Source: Alentia gelatinosa | Lineage: Eukaryota; Annelida; Polychaeta; Phyllodocida; Polynoidae | Length of the DNA stretch: 64,000 bases | NCBI GenBank assembly: GCA_950022655.1 | Contig: OX465588.1 | Span: 26,273,525-26,337,524, forward strand | Direction: 5' to 3' | Part shown: positions 43,856 through 58,300 of the stretch, in pieces | Numbering within the stretch: the first letter of the stretch is position 1 | Layout: each line of letters opens with the position of its first letter | Notes under the pieces: generated by a model | What the model saw: the letters and a program-made list of their open reading frames with translations, nothing else | Told to the model about the DNA's origin: nothing | Databases searched by the model: none | Translations under genes and position numbers: made by a program

Positions 43856-46761
43856 GCAGAGGGATTGCACAGAAGTTTTTGGACATAATTTCAGTACCTT
43901 ATACTTGACTGATTGGAATTTCATAGCACCGATATGAATCACATCCCGCCAATTGACCTACCGACAAGAGGCCTCTAACCACGCCCCCACTGTTTTATGA
44001 CCCTGTCGCCATGCTGCCACCACAAACAGGGCGCACAACTGGGGTAGCTCCACACTGACACACTCTGTCCTGAAACATCCATAATTTCGAAATTTAATAT
44101 GGACATATTTTAAGCCTATATGTACAAATTTGTAACATCTTGACAGGGGGGGGGGGGGGTATTATGGTTATACCGGAGTTCTTAGTTTTAGATAATGAGT
44201 GTTGCTTTTCTGGTGCAGGGATTGACAGCAGTCAAGGGGCAACCGTTCTTTTAAGGTCTCATTGTTATGCTACCAGTATATCATAACAAGTGTTATACTA
44301 CCAAATGTTAGGATCGGTGTATTTAACTTTCTCGAATTATTATACTAGTATAAGCTTACTGACGCCCACCCAGTGGTGTCCCGCGCCACATGAAGAAGCT
44401 GAAGTTGGATACAGCACCAAAAAATATCCCGTACATGTATTCTTTATTTTGTCAGTTCCATTAGACTGGCTCCGGTCCTTCCAGCCTACCTCAACGGGCC
44501 TGTCAGGCGTTAGTGGAAGTCCAAATTTTGCAAATAATTTTTATTTCTTAATAATATCCATCATCATAGACTTGAGCATGCCTACTCTACATTTCCATAT
44601 GTACCAAATGATATGCAAAAATACTTAAAACAGGTATTATAGGCATTTGACATTGCCTCTTGATCCTCCATTAAATATGCTTCTCTGCTTTCAGAGACAT
44701 AAAATGTATACTTTAACAATTTTTATATTTCAATAAAGAAAATAAATTGCCATACGATTCCTCTCACTAACATTAAATCCATTCTTTTCATTAACTTTAC
44801 ATCACATATTCATGGTGTTCAACTGAAGAAAAAGAGAACAGCGAAAGTCTTATTTTCCCAACATTTTATTTGAGCATTAAATAATAATTACCATAATAGC
44901 ACTGTGTTCTGGATCATCTTCAAGTGCCTCCTTATACAACATGATGCCGAGTAAGCTAGCCATCTCACTATCTGTCTGCACACCTGGAACACATTCGCAG
45001 CAGCCCGTGGGCCGAGGTAGGGCAGGATCAGATGGTCAAATGCCTTACAGGAGTCTACGGACTGGGTCCCTCAGGGATCAACACTGAACCCTCATCTAGC
45101 ACACACTAAGCTTGTATCACATATGCCTCCATCACTCCAGAACTGATGCCTTTTTTTTTGCCTCGGCCAATGTCGACCTGTCTGTTGGGTTACTTGCTCA
45201 TCATAAATATCACTTTATTACATTGAATGTACAATGATTAAATACAGCGCTAACCCCCGAAGTGCACCTTTAGGCCTGTTGGAGTCAGATGTTGATCATA
45301 GAATATATATATTGTTACTGTGAGTAACATCGAGGCCTAGCTTGTCTTTGGTTCGGATTTACTTTTATCGTAACCTCTGATAATGTTCTACGCCGAGGGT
45401 TTAGTCTTCTTTTTATTGATTATGGTTGGTTGTACTTATCTCCATGTTGGGTCAAGAAATATCAATGTTTAGGGCATTCACGGACCAAGGCGCACTTCCC
45501 TAGAAGCAAATATTTTTCTCCCAGCACTGGAGTGGAAGCAGTTTCCTGGTTTTTTTTTAGCAGATTTTGAATAGTATGACTTTCTACATCACTGCCTAGA
45601 TGTGAGAAAAATCACCAAAGGGTGGTTCGTTTACATGCAGGGTATAACTAGAATTGCTCAAAGGCATTTGCTACGAGCCGAATATACACTTATAATGCAT
45701 TAAAGTCTTCTATCTGTACATTCCATCCAGTGCTGAGAGAATACGATTTAAATTTCACATCTTGTACACTTATAAATAAGTAGAGAATATAGCGCAGGCT
45801 GACAATAGTTGTCCAGCCTTTCACTGATGTACATCAACGTCTGCCAGAATTCAGAAACTGAACGAAGCGAAAGTGTAGTTTAACCGTTGTTCAACAAATG
45901 ACAGGGGTGGGTACCATATGGGGTTTTATCATCAAATCGGTATCGTTATGGATACAATATGGACAGCAAGACAACTCAATCGCTAATCGAGGCACACCAA
46001 ATGGATTTAGACCTATTAGAAGTCTGACAAAGTGGGGCAGAATCGACACCACTAAGGCCTGCATTAGCTGTGGTCTCACCTAAAGTAGAGGCCTGCACTT
46101 CAAAGAGCCACAAACATGCTTCTGACAAATTAAGCAGCCATTTTAAGTTGGCCGACAACATTGCACAATGACGACTCAATGTAACGCTCCTGTTGAGACA
46201 TCTCGTATAGATTACATGAACAAGATACAAGCAGATGGACCCACCACTGAAGGCTTAAAAATAAACCAAAGCGGTGGGCCCTATAGAATCAAGTGACTTT
46301 TCTCCATACTTTTTTTTTATTTAGATAGTACCATTGTTGTCCTTAGATAACACTAGGATGAGTTGTGACTGTAGAAACGTGGACAGCTCTGGACTGTGGT
46401 TATAGTGGGTGTGTAGTATTTTTTGTCGTTCTGGTGTCACAGAGTAGGAGGTAGTGCTGACAACTCTAAGAGGCGCAGTGCAACGTGGGCACATCGACAT
46501 GCGACGAGCCCCACTAAGGCAGGAACCAGAAGCTCTACTGAACAGCAGTCTCTGAGGCAGACAGATACTGCAAACAAACATCCTGTGTTGGTAAAGCTAC
46601 GTCCGTAACGATTACATATACAGTTACTAGACTCTCTCCCAGTTCCGTATGTTCATCTCGATCACAACTGACGCCACCTGGCGGCCTAAAGTCCCACCAA
46701 CAATGGCGCCGCCTGGTGTGGGTGTGAGACACTAGGCAGGCACTATATATATACATGAAAG

Positions 46762-46808
46762 CTCAGTAGTTGTTTCCGAGTGCGACTACAAATACCACAA
46801 CTACTGAG
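46762..46808. repeat. Perfect 12-bp hairpin
   Basis: CTCAGTAGTTGT at 46762-46773 and ACAACTACTGAG at 46797-46808, loop of 23 bases. Not followed by a U-run, so not a terminator. Confidence 0.6.
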
Positions 46809-48869
46809 ACTTCTTTCTCGGCGTCGTTGTCCGCAGACATAAATAGATTAGAAGTGTACAATACAGAAAACCAAGCCAACATGGCGTCCTCCTACCCTCC
46901 AGGCCTAGTATTGGTTAAAATGTGAACACCAGAAAACGTGTTTTTTTTCTATTTTTTTCCTTCTCCCAATGAACTTCTGTGACTTATATATATATCTTTA
47001 TATTTATTCATATGTTTTATCCACACAGCATACATATACAACTAGAATGACATTTCATCATCTGGATTTCGGCTCCATCTAAAAGCGTTGAACATCACAG
47101 CATTACAATAAGCCCGTCTACATAATGCTACTGTAGATACGCCAAAGTCTTTTTGAGAGGGAAAAGAAAAAAAAAGTGTAAATCTTGACAATGAACCTTG
47201 GTGAAGCATTGATTGCACGTGTAATATTTCCTACTAATGATTCACTTTCACGGTAGTGGCCGCAAACTGAGTACAAACCAGTGTCTCGTCCCACCACCCC
47301 AACCTTGGTAACCTTGGTGCATATGACCTCCGTAATGAGAAGCTGTGTGCTCCCTGACCACGAGGTTGCTACGCTATAATATGTCTCACATTTCCCTGCA
47401 GCGAACCTTCTCCTTGAAGTGATCATTGACAATACATGCGTCGCCGAAGACGCAGAGACACGCAAAACACTTGTCAATCCAGAACACGCTAACTTTAAAA
47501 CCAAACCTTGCACACCCCAAAAAAGAGCAGTTTTGATTACTTTGACTTGAACACCGTCAATGTGAATGATATTTATACCAGTCGGCTCAAAAAAGGTCTC
47601 CTGCCTTCCTAACACTAACCCTCTACCATCGTAGAGTGGATCAAACCGCAACTACTAACACATCAAATAACGTTATGAATCACACTTCCAACTTCAAGTA
47701 CTGCTTTCTCACCTTAGCCTTGTAAACATCCTTGTGACTGGCTACTCGCCTCGATAATATTAATAATAAAGTGTTGATATGAAACACGCTCTCAGTGGTC
47801 CAATTGTGTGTGTGTGTGTTGGCAGTGGGAAGGGGGATGGTAACAAGTTCTAGTGATGAGGGTGAGGGGTGGGTGAGGCCCGTCTTAGACTGTGACCTGT
47901 GATTATAGGATGAGTGAATAGATCAAGTTAACCATCGCCCAGTGTGGTCACGCGACACCAAACCCGAACTGCCGGGCGTCAGAGTGCGGTGAGCAGGTAA
48001 CACACTGCACAGGATGCTCGTGAAGCCCCTTCCCGAACTACTGCAGGAAGGAGGCTTCCAGCTGTGCACATCGAAAAATGAATCCCTATCGAAAAGGACC
48101 AATGCATTCCCCTTGAGAGATTCCCCATTAACCATTCGTGCTTCAAAATCGCCATCATCCCAACTGATGCACTCCCACTATTGTATACGGTGTGCAGAAT
48201 CAGCATTAGTTCAATCACGTCCCAATGTAGTAACCTCTAACGTGCATGTTCTCTACGGAGAGCACCTGGATATACAACAGTCAACTCTCAGACCAAGGTA
48301 CCTCTAAATCCCCACAAAAAGACTACACCAGGGAGCCCCACGCTCTGTCATCAAGGTTACCACGATCGGTTTGAACCAGTCACAAAAAAATCACACAAAC
48401 AAAACAATAAGGCAGGATTACATATCCCACCAGGAAAAAAAAAATACAAAACATGATGTGGATGAAAATCATGATGATCAAATAATACCAACCAACTAAA
48501 CGGAAGGATAAATTAATAGAACACACAGTAGGAGTTCAAATGCGGCCATCTACCCACACAGTGGCTCCACCACGTGTCGACCTACAGAGACGCGCCACGT
48601 CAGAGCGTTCCTGCCGAGACCGAGGCCCGGGCGTCCGGGTCCCGAGGCGAGAGGGACGCGTCCTCTTAAAGGTGAAAAAGGCTGGGCTTCTTGGGCTTTA
48701 CGGGGAGAAGTGTGGTGGAGATTTGTAACGGAAAAGCAGGCCGCGGACAGAAAACAGTCCAATGTGAGGATGGTAAAACTGGCGCCGGACGCGTAGGAGT
48801 AGGAGGTGGCACGGGGGTCGGGTCGGGGGCCGACGGGCGCCCGGCCCGTAGCATGCTGCATGACCACAC

Positions 48870-48970
48870 GTGTCACGCTGCGGGGTGTGTCAGCATGCAG
48901 CAGCGCGTGTCGGCATGCCGCCTGTGTCACCGTGCAGCAGCGTGTGTCGCCATGCAGCAGGCTCTGGTGT
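48870..48970. repeat. GC-rich minisatellite, unit about 20 bp
   Basis: Four or five units of GTGTGTC(A/G)(G/C)CATGCAGCAGC with variation, inside the most GC-rich part of the kinesin 3' flank. Confidence 0.75.
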
Positions 48971-51301
48971 CACGACGACGTGGCCCCTCTCTTCTCTATC
49001 TCTTCCTCTGGCTGTGGTTATGATTACAGATAAGCGAATCTACCTGCAAGTAGAAAAAAAGAACACGGTATTGTAGCAGACGGTATGATTTGCGGGAGAG
49101 CACATAACAGGACTAATCTCTGCTGTGCTGTTTATAAGAAGGCTGAAGCTAAATAAGAGGCAGATATTTTGCTCAATTTGCGACTCCACCATGAACAGTG
49201 CCGAATACAATCGGGAAATAGCAATGCATAACAGGTGTGCGAGTGAAGGCAAGACGGCTGTCCTTAATTCGTTTTAATTTCCACTAAGGAATAATAAGGC
49301 TTAGTTTTGTTTATTGTACCTGAGTCACTTTCAATATCGCTTTAAGGCACGCACGCCCTTATGTTTCAACACATATGTGAAGGATATCAAGAACTCTTCG
49401 TATTGGAATGAATTAAAATCCAAACGATTAAGCTATAAATACAGTATTAAGTTTCCAACCTTATACCCAGGCTCTATCTGATATATGTTACTATAAACAT
49501 TCTGGTATCACAATACTGATAATGTATTTAGTAGAGACGATTTGCATGTAAAGTTATTTACTTCCACTGGATCGAAAGGAATCCCAACCCTATTGCGGCC
49601 CAAACAAGAATTCATCCACCTCTTGACAAATAAAAGTAGTTTTGCTTTCACAGATGAAAGACACGTAGCGATATATAATAAGTAGCCATCTCAATAAAGC
49701 CACATATGAGAGGTTTAAAAGCGAGCCAGAGTTGCAACACGATTTAGATAAAAAAAAATCAAAACAGAAAGAACATATACATGCAAAGAAATGTATGGTT
49801 TTATTAATCTGTTTTAGACGTCACCTTTGTGTGGCCTTTGCTAATATTTACACATACTTGATTAAATCTACTGTATTACGCAGTTATTGGTTATCCGTCA
49901 TAAGGCTTAATACGTAAACAGGTGATGAGTATGCATGAGCGAGAGTACATGTATATATTATAAGGTGGGCTGAGTCATCCAGGTCTTAACTAACACTCGC
50001 AAGTCCAAAATCATTTATTGTTACATGAATTTTGAATCAAGCGTTCATTCTCTGATCACTTATTTTATGCATCACTATGAGATAATAAGTTACAGCACGC
50101 TTTTAGACTGGAGCCTTGTTTGGGTCATATTTGATATGGGCTTTTTAGATCTATCGTCGAATACACCATGCTGTTAGTATATGGCGCTGCGAAGATCGCT
50201 CTCAGAGATAAACTGTCTTATTCTTAGGTAAGAGAGGAAAAGGTGGAGGCTGGGAGACCGACCTGGGGTCACAGTGTGATGACAGGGCGCCTGCTGAAAG
50301 TACAACCCCAAACATGCACAGTCAAAGCTGGACATAAAGTAATAACAAAAAAAACTTAAGAACATTAATAAGTTGTGGACATTTCTATCCACAAGAAAAC
50401 CATTCAGTGCACACTAGAGGTACGTACACTATCCACATGGCCTACTCACCGCCTATACACTGAAAGAGAATCAAAGTCAACTGTAAAAGATGACTCCTAA
50501 TGTCCTCAGCCTTCACAAAATTTAGGCGCGACCCATTCAGGGTTCATATTCAATGATTAAAGCACACACGCAAAATTCTAACTTGCTTCTTGTTATTTTC
50601 TTTATGAATGGAACATGCATATACAGATTTGTAAATCGTGGTTTAATGTCCATGTAGTGCATACATTTTACTAAAAGAAAAAAGACGAAATCAGAAGTGA
50701 GGGCAGGGTACAAGCATCTCTAACCAGAGTGTACAGCATCAGAATAAAGTAAGGTAGACTTTTTCTCGTAAATTGCAGAACTTATTTATAACCATTCTGG
50801 AATCTAGAGTTCTATTGATCAGATTCTACCATAGATTAACTTATACTGGGCACTATTCACAGGCCAACGAATTAGAGTAGATTTAGTTTATACTCTTTCG
50901 TGTGGGAGTTGCTTTATTTTTCTGAAGATGCCACTTTGACAGAATAATATATTTCCAATGCTTAACGGAGCAAACACTGGAATACCGTAATATTCCGGTG
51001 TTCCTAGACGCACTTAAGACCACGATTCACTTCAGGCATATGCAAAGCAGGCAGACAGACATCTAATTATCATCTATGACAAGACATATATAAGATAATA
51101 ATACAATAAGATGCACTCTCTTGAGAATAATCACTCATAATTCTCTAAGATTGAAATAATAACAATAAAAAGTAAATGTGTAAAGATTAGAAAGGGTCAG
51201 CCCATGAGAGGAAAACAGCAGGTGGTGGATATAAAGTCAATGCACACAAAACAGAGGGGCAATGTCTTAGACGAGAGTGGTTTGTGGTGTGGCAGCTATA
51301 C

Positions 51302-52310
51302 TTACATATTGTTAGCGGCAGCAGGTCGGATTGGCACCGGTCCGTTCTGGCCGATGCCGCCACCCCCGCGGATACCGGCCCCAACTGGCGTCGGGTGATG
51401 GCCAGCTCGGATAGGCTTGGCTGTGAGTGCGACACAAAACACATGCATAAGAGAGGACGGCAACAGAAACCAACGTTACAAGGTCTACCACAGCGTGGGG
51501 AGAAGAACACTCCCAACGAAACGGGTCCAAAGCTGCGGCCGCGGCTTGCTCTCATAATACACTACGCCAAATGATGAAAACTGAACAATTTTGAGTGTTG
51601 TAGTTTCTGACGAGGCAAGCACACTGCAGGCACAGTCATTTTGATAGCATTCGTAAATTTCGGATGAAGGTCAAATATAGAACTAAAAAAAAAAAACACG
51701 AAATTTTCGGTAGGATAAGGTCTTGTCACAAGGTTAAAATAGTGAATACTTATAGTTCTTTTTTTCAAATTTTAGATTCCCTAGAGAAACTTATTTATCT
51801 TGCTACCGCTCTATCAAAATCCAAGATGTTTCTTCATGGAGATACTCTTGGCGGTGTTTGGTTATTACTAGTGTCTTGGTGGTGAACTCCTCATATAAAG
51901 AGAAGCAAAACTACAGAATATTATCATACATCTATGGCTGAACGTGTATGAAATACTACTTGCTGCTATGGGTGCAGTATGAATAATATTCGGGCTCACT
52001 GAGACGTAGTCAATGTTCGGGCACCCTGTGCCAGTAATATACTTCGTAAGTGCATATAATGGCGTGTTTTCATGATATACGGGTGTATGATAATAACTTA
52101 TGGCCTTTTGTCCAATAAAATACGTCACTCCGACTCCGGCGACGGGACGTATTTCATGGGACAAAAGACCTCGAACAGCTATCCCTACGGGCTCAGTAAT
52201 CACGTTTTCTCTTAGTCCTGAGCTACTCACCGATCTGGGCGGTATGACTCCGACGAGCCAGGTTCTTCTGTCTAACAGCCTCCTTGATTCGGTCGACCTC
52301 GTGCTGGTAC
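51302..52310 (-). other. Kinesin tail exons: IAK autoinhibitory motif and C-terminus
   Basis: The exon at 52310-52231 gives [20 protein letters not shown] and ends in AQI. The exon at 51420-51302 continues [16 protein letters not shown], so the IAK motif that binds the motor heads and holds kinesin-1 off is split by an intron. The tail then becomes Gly/Pro-rich ([13 protein letters not shown]) and ends [10 protein letters not shown] at TAA 51304-51302. The stop overlaps a donor-like sequence (AT|GTAAGT). Confidence 0.9.
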
Positions 52311-55300
52311 CTAAAACAGGAATGAGCAGATGTAGACTCTGAATAACACACACACAACTCACGAGCACCCGCATCTTCTACTCAACCACAAGCTAGACAC
52401 TAACGCCGAGCTCATATCGTTATACATCTTCATAGCTCTGATGAGGTATAGGCTCTCCACGTACTTACTCCTTTTGGTGACAATGAACATGCTTACAGAA
52501 ATATAACTTTAATAAATGTACGAGCGATACAAGGGCAATGAATTCATTAGAAAGATTTACAAGAACCCAGATTATATATGTATTCCTGTAAATCAGCATA
52601 TTTTTGCAATCTATGAGCATGACCAATCAAAAAGCTGATCAGCCATTCTAGAGTAAAGCTGAATGTTTGGTTTAGTCACAGTATCTAACTAATTTAATGA
52701 CACCCTACACCATCGACTTTCATGTTTTGATTACATAATTTGTCTTTTTAATTGGCTATAGCTGAAGCACTGCAAGCGATAGGCCTTACGGAATAATGTT
52801 AGATTACCCTTCTTACTATGGTCTGGAACCTCACTTTACGCGTCTGTTAAATTATAAATCACTTATAAATTAGGTTAAAACCTCGTGTATTTAATAAGCT
52901 ATATCGTGCAGAAAAAATACCTTTGCTTTCAGCATAAACTTCATCTGAATATGGTATTAGTTTTATTTGTTGGGTTAGGACCGAATGGTAATCATGCAAA
53001 CCCGACCCCCAGAATCATGCTAAAAGTTAAAGAAATATATTTATATATCTTTATATTCGAACAGCCTTGAGTATGGAAAGATAAAATTATATCAATAAGA
53101 AGAAAAACGCTTTTCCCACGCAGGATTTCCTCGAGCCTGATAATTTCTTACTAAAGGTCTTGTGCGCGTCACCCGACACAAAGCTTGCCAGTATAGAATA
53201 ATTCACAGCCAGAATGGGAAAACAATAGAAACTTCGGGCGTTGAGTTTCTGACCTCTTGTTGTTGTGACAAACCAAAGAGCAGTTATTATTTTCATCAGT
53301 GGAATCTGCTGACCTCTTCCTGTCGCGCATGGCACCCTCCTTAGCCTCCTTCAGAGCCTGTTCCAGGGACTTGACGCGTTCCATGGTAGCGCGCAGCCGC
53401 TTCTCCAGCTTGGGAAGCTCGCAGCGCAGGTCAGCATTGTCACGCACCAACTGCCGAGAAGGTCACACACAGGTCAGGTCAAGGTCAAGATTCAAAGCAA
53501 ATTCAGGACAATGTTGGTATCTTTTTTTTCCTTTTTTTTTTTTTTTAGAAAGCAGTTTATTCAAGGAAAGTTACAAAAAGTACATCATCAAATTCACCGT
53601 GATATAATGGGTGAAGAGTTCAGTATTTTAAAAGTTGTATGCATATCATCTATCTTGAGGTTCAATCATTTACAGTACTGCTTTTGTTTTTTGTTTTTTT
53701 GTATGTGAAACATGGAACATAATGTCAGATATATATATGTTTAACAATTAACCTTAAAAACGTTGGCTTTCAATTAAACATTTTGAAACCGAGAAGGTAA
53801 AGTGCGAGATTATTGGGTGAGAACAAGGGCAATGCTTCTTGGTCTCACAGGGATTCTCAGTATGATCTGGGTATCTTGTGTACCTTTTATATTTTTTGAA
53901 ATTTTATTTATCAGGGACATCAGTTGGAGTCAGGGAAAGAAGGTGGAAATATTGTTCATGTGGACTTTCCTGCCACAGAGAGACCGGATAATATGTACTA
54001 GTCTGGCACTGCACGGGGCTGGAGGTCTTTGGGGAGGTTCAAAACCACTGTTTTATTACCATAAATGAGGCTAAATCAATATCATCTTTGTGAGACACAA
54101 GAAGAAACAATCACATATACTGGATACGAAAAGGTGATTTTCAACGAAAAAATGGAAACTGACATCTCTGATTTAAACTGGTAATACTCAACAATATCCT
54201 TGCTAGTTTCCATATACCACCAGGCTTCAATTTACACTCAGAAAGTCCTATTTGCATGCAGTCTCAATAACATATATACAATACAGATGAGCTTTTTACG
54301 TCTTCACCATCATCATATATAATCATTAATGTAAAACTAATTGTAAACTGTCTTTTATATACACATAATCTATGTTGAAAAGTTTTAAAGTCCAGATCAG
54401 TAGAAAGTTCATGTACTCGAGGAATTTTACCAGAGGGTGATTTTCATATGTTTTTTTAAATGGTCGCAGGTCGGTGATTGTTCCACATTATCATGCCACT
54501 TGGTAAGTTGTCAGTTTTAAACCCCCACACTTTCTGGTACCCAACATTACCACTTCTCAGCACAGGATTACATGCTGCGTGCCTTCCACACTAAAATTGC
54601 AACCCCAACTGACGCCAGGATTCCACTAGATACTCATTAATATTAAAATGTATAATCATCTATTTTGAAATATGATATATCATAATTCTATGCGATATAA
54701 TGCCCTGCAGATCACGTCGAAGTGCATCACATACTGTGCAGGGATGTCAGTTGGTGACATGAGAAAAAGAGGAAATACTTTTCAGGTGGAATTTACTGCC
54801 TCAGACAGACTGAGAAAACACATCGTTATTGGCCATATAATGAGGCTGTGGTGTATGGGGAGGTTTAATCTACTCTTTATTGGTGTGAATAAGGCCCTAA
54901 TTATTCCCTCTTTATTCTAAACAAGAAAAAAATATTTCATAAACTGAAAATGAAATTTTTTTTTTTTTTTTTTTCTTTTTCGGCTTATTACAGAGGTGTC
55001 ATAGTCACGTCTTACTAATTTTTAAACTGAAAATGAAAATAAGGATTTCCTTGAAAAATAGGAAAACTGCCATCTCTGCTGTGAGGACTAGGGCCGGTCG
55101 TGGGCTCACAAGAGTGTCTATACGGTGTCTGTGTGTGACAGGGCGTCTGCTTACCTGTTTGTGGACCTTGGTCAGCTGGTCGAGGTTGTTCTCGAGGAAG
55201 GAGATTTTCTGTTTCTGGGCGGCGCTGCCTCCAGCCTCCTCCTCGTCCTCGTCCAGAGACTTGTTCTGGGACTTCTTCACCCGGGACTGCAGTTCCTGAA

Positions 55301-58300
55301 CGAACAGCTTGCGCAGGTTGTGCAGAGTCTGAAGCTCCTTGGCCTGGAAAACCGATCCTTGTTTTAACACACGTTTTCTCTGTCATGTTACGTAGCTGGA
55401 AAAGCCTTCGACTTCACTGTAGTGGTAACTACTACAGAACATTTATCTAACCCACGTCAAAATAGGCTGAGCTACCCCATAGGGACGCCTGCTAGTGTTA
55501 GTGTATACTCCTAAAGGACGTCCACATTATTGGCTCAAGACAAAATTCGATTGTTTCATCATGTTATATGATCTGTAGCCCATAGGATTTTACAGGGTTT
55601 TGCTAGTAAAATGAAATATCACGTTATGTCTACATTCTCTGAAAATTTCATATTCATCTATCCATTATTTCCATCCTAAAATCAATATGTTAGATATCAG
55701 AGAAATGATACCTTGAGGCATCGTGAAATTTAATTTTTTCCCAACGAGGAACAAAGGTTCCGCGAACGAAAAAAATTACATAACATAGATACCTTGAGGC
55801 ATCATTCGGCCTGAGCTGGATGATGCCACAAGGCATCATTCGTCCTTAAATGGTTAAACGATCTATACCATTTTAGAACATCATGCGGTATTACTATCAC
55901 ATGGATACTGGTTTAAGTAGTGTACATCATGTATGGTGAAGTTCAATTAAATACAGCAAGTAGGAGGCGTCTACGTACCACAGTCTCCTCGAGACCTTTG
56001 AGGTCCTGCTTGGCCTGTTCACGCCGGTCGATCTGCAGGGTCAGCTCGGCCAGTTTCACCGACTTCTCGCTCTCCTCAGTCTTCAGTTTCTCGTAGTCGG
56101 CCTGCAGCTTCTCGTGGGCTAGTGACAGCTTCTGTGATTGGCTGTTTGAGAGAAGGCGACCGTAAAAACACGCTCCTCGACCATCTCATCACATGGGCTA
56201 CATCAAGGTGTGTGGCTTTTAGTCCACATCTACGTTTTGGTTTTCATATATAGAATATTCTTAGTGAATGGTGCCCTTTTATCTTGAATGAATAATCTAT
56301 CCACGACAAAATTTGAACTCCGTTCAATTTTCAGTGTGGGTAATGCGAAATATACATTTTGTACTGCTTGAATAACACAATCACTCGTTCATCAGCCATT
56401 ATCCTAAATCTCTTCTTTTTTATCATATATTTTCACTTTTCTATTAAGTGCTGCATAAAAAGTAAATATGGGAAGGAATTAAACATATATTTCTGATTGA
56501 CTAAGGTTCTACAGGGTGCTACTAAAACTCTTCAGATTGCGATATAATAATCTCATCCATATCTATTTCCTGGTAAGATTGAGCGGTAAAATGCAGGGAT
56601 GTCAGTTGGGGACAGTAAAAAGATGAGTAAATATTTTTCATGTGGAATTTACTGCCTAAGATAGACTGATAAAACATGAGAAACGCATCAATGTAGGCCA
56701 TGAAATAGGACTGAAGGTAAGTTGTGAATTTCAAACCACTGTTGTGAATGTGGCTCAATTTGTAGTTTCTTTATTATGAACGAGAAAAATAATTTTATGT
56801 ACTGGAAATGAAAACAAGGGGGAAAAAAGGGAAACCATCCCTGAAAAAGGTGGTACGTACTCCGTTAGTGCATCAATGCGGGTTTGCTTCTCGTTAATCT
56901 CACGTCTGAGTTCCTGGAGCTGTTTCTGATGGGCCTCGCGGTGCGATTCCATCTGCGATTCGAGGACGCTCTTCATCTCGGCTGACTGGGCCAGCGCTGT
57001 CTTCTCACGCTGGTGTTTCTCAGCCTGTCAACAACCACACACCAGACGTTAACACAGCTTTCTGATTTATTCAACTCACATGTATAAGCGCCAGCAGTGT
57101 TCTTTTACTCACTCAGGGGCCATCCATAAAGTACGTATGGGGCTTGGGGGGGGGGGGGGGGGGGAGAGTATTTTGGGGGGTAAATGTTGCGTATGCTCAC
57201 TCTTTGTTCTATTGCGTACAAGATAAGGAGTTGGGGTGGGGTCCAAAATTTCAGAAATTCTGCGCACATACTTTGCGGATGGTACATCTATATCTCTTGC
57301 TCTTCATTTATTTTTAATTTGGAAAATTAGCACATACCACGATTTATAAGAAATATTTCATTTCTAACTCTGATACTCATAACATACCACAGACAGGACT
57401 AAGTGACCTTGAAGTGTTCCTAAAATAAATACTAGAAAAGTAGAAGGAGGAATAGGAAATCTGTGGAGAGGATTTCCATTCCTGTGATAAAAAAGGTGCG
57501 GGAGACTGAAGAGGCTGACCTGCTCCTTGGCCTCTCCCACCTGAGAGAGGTAGAGTTGCTCCTGGGCACGGAGCTGAGCCAGCTCCTCGTTGAGCGAGTC
57601 GACCGAGTCTTCGAGCGACTGCTTCTTAGACGACACCTCCTTCAGCGACTCGCCCACCGTCTTAATGTGCGCCTCGTGCTGTGAGGGGAAGAACAAGCCA
57701 CAAGCCTCACGTCAGAAATACCTCTCAGAAACCGAGACGAAATAACATCAAAGCCAGCAGAAATATTGAGAAAAAAATGTGCGAGATCGAAAAAAAAAGA
57801 AGATAAAGTCAGTACATGACCATACAGCGTATTGGGCGCCTGTCTATAGCCCAAGGTTCGTAATAGACAGCCCAATAAAATTCCAGGTTTTTTCCAGGCT
57901 TTTCTAGGCTCTAATATAATTTTTTCCAGGCACATAACAATGTGAATCAATACCATTCTGCTAATCAATAAAAACAGTCATTGTTTGTTTTCTGAAGGAT
58001 GCATATCGTATCTGGTCACTGTTTTCAAAACCATATCTAATTCATCACCAAATTTAGTTTAAGCATTCATCTTCCTTTCTACCTCTGGAATTTCAGTGGT
58101 TTGGGATAGATATCTTCAATATTCTTTTCTCTTTTTTTACCACTTTTAAATATGAAGACAAATAATCTAAGTCACTGAAATCATAAAGGCAGTCGTGTAC
58201 CATAGTTAAGAAAAGCTAATAATGACCAGAATTTCATAGACTAAACAATGTTTGTATGCAAAACTAAATTTTCCAGGCCCTTCCAGGTTTTTCCAGGCTC

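Larger units (their letters stand above)
42340..51300. other. Long stretch between the TIR array and the kinesin stop codon
   Basis: Contains the two poly-G arrays, a short hairpin at 46762-46808 and a GC-rich minisatellite at about 48870-48970. Part of it, near 48-51 kb, is probably 3'UTR of the minus-strand kinesin. Several open frames of 60-180 codons occur, but none resembles a known protein or has convincing splice sites. Confidence 0.5.

Noticed and set aside
44290..44628. 112-codon plus-strand frame
   Set aside because: Hydrophobic chance frame with no similarity or splice context.
47118..47651. 177-codon minus-strand open frame
   Set aside because: Composition looks random, no family likeness, ends in a low-complexity FFFFF stretch. 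Kept out as a likely chance frame.
48550..48930. 126-codon minus-strand frame as a possible final kinesin exon
   Set aside because: I could not find an acceptor giving the phase needed after the exon at 51420, and the kinesin already ends at the expected length.
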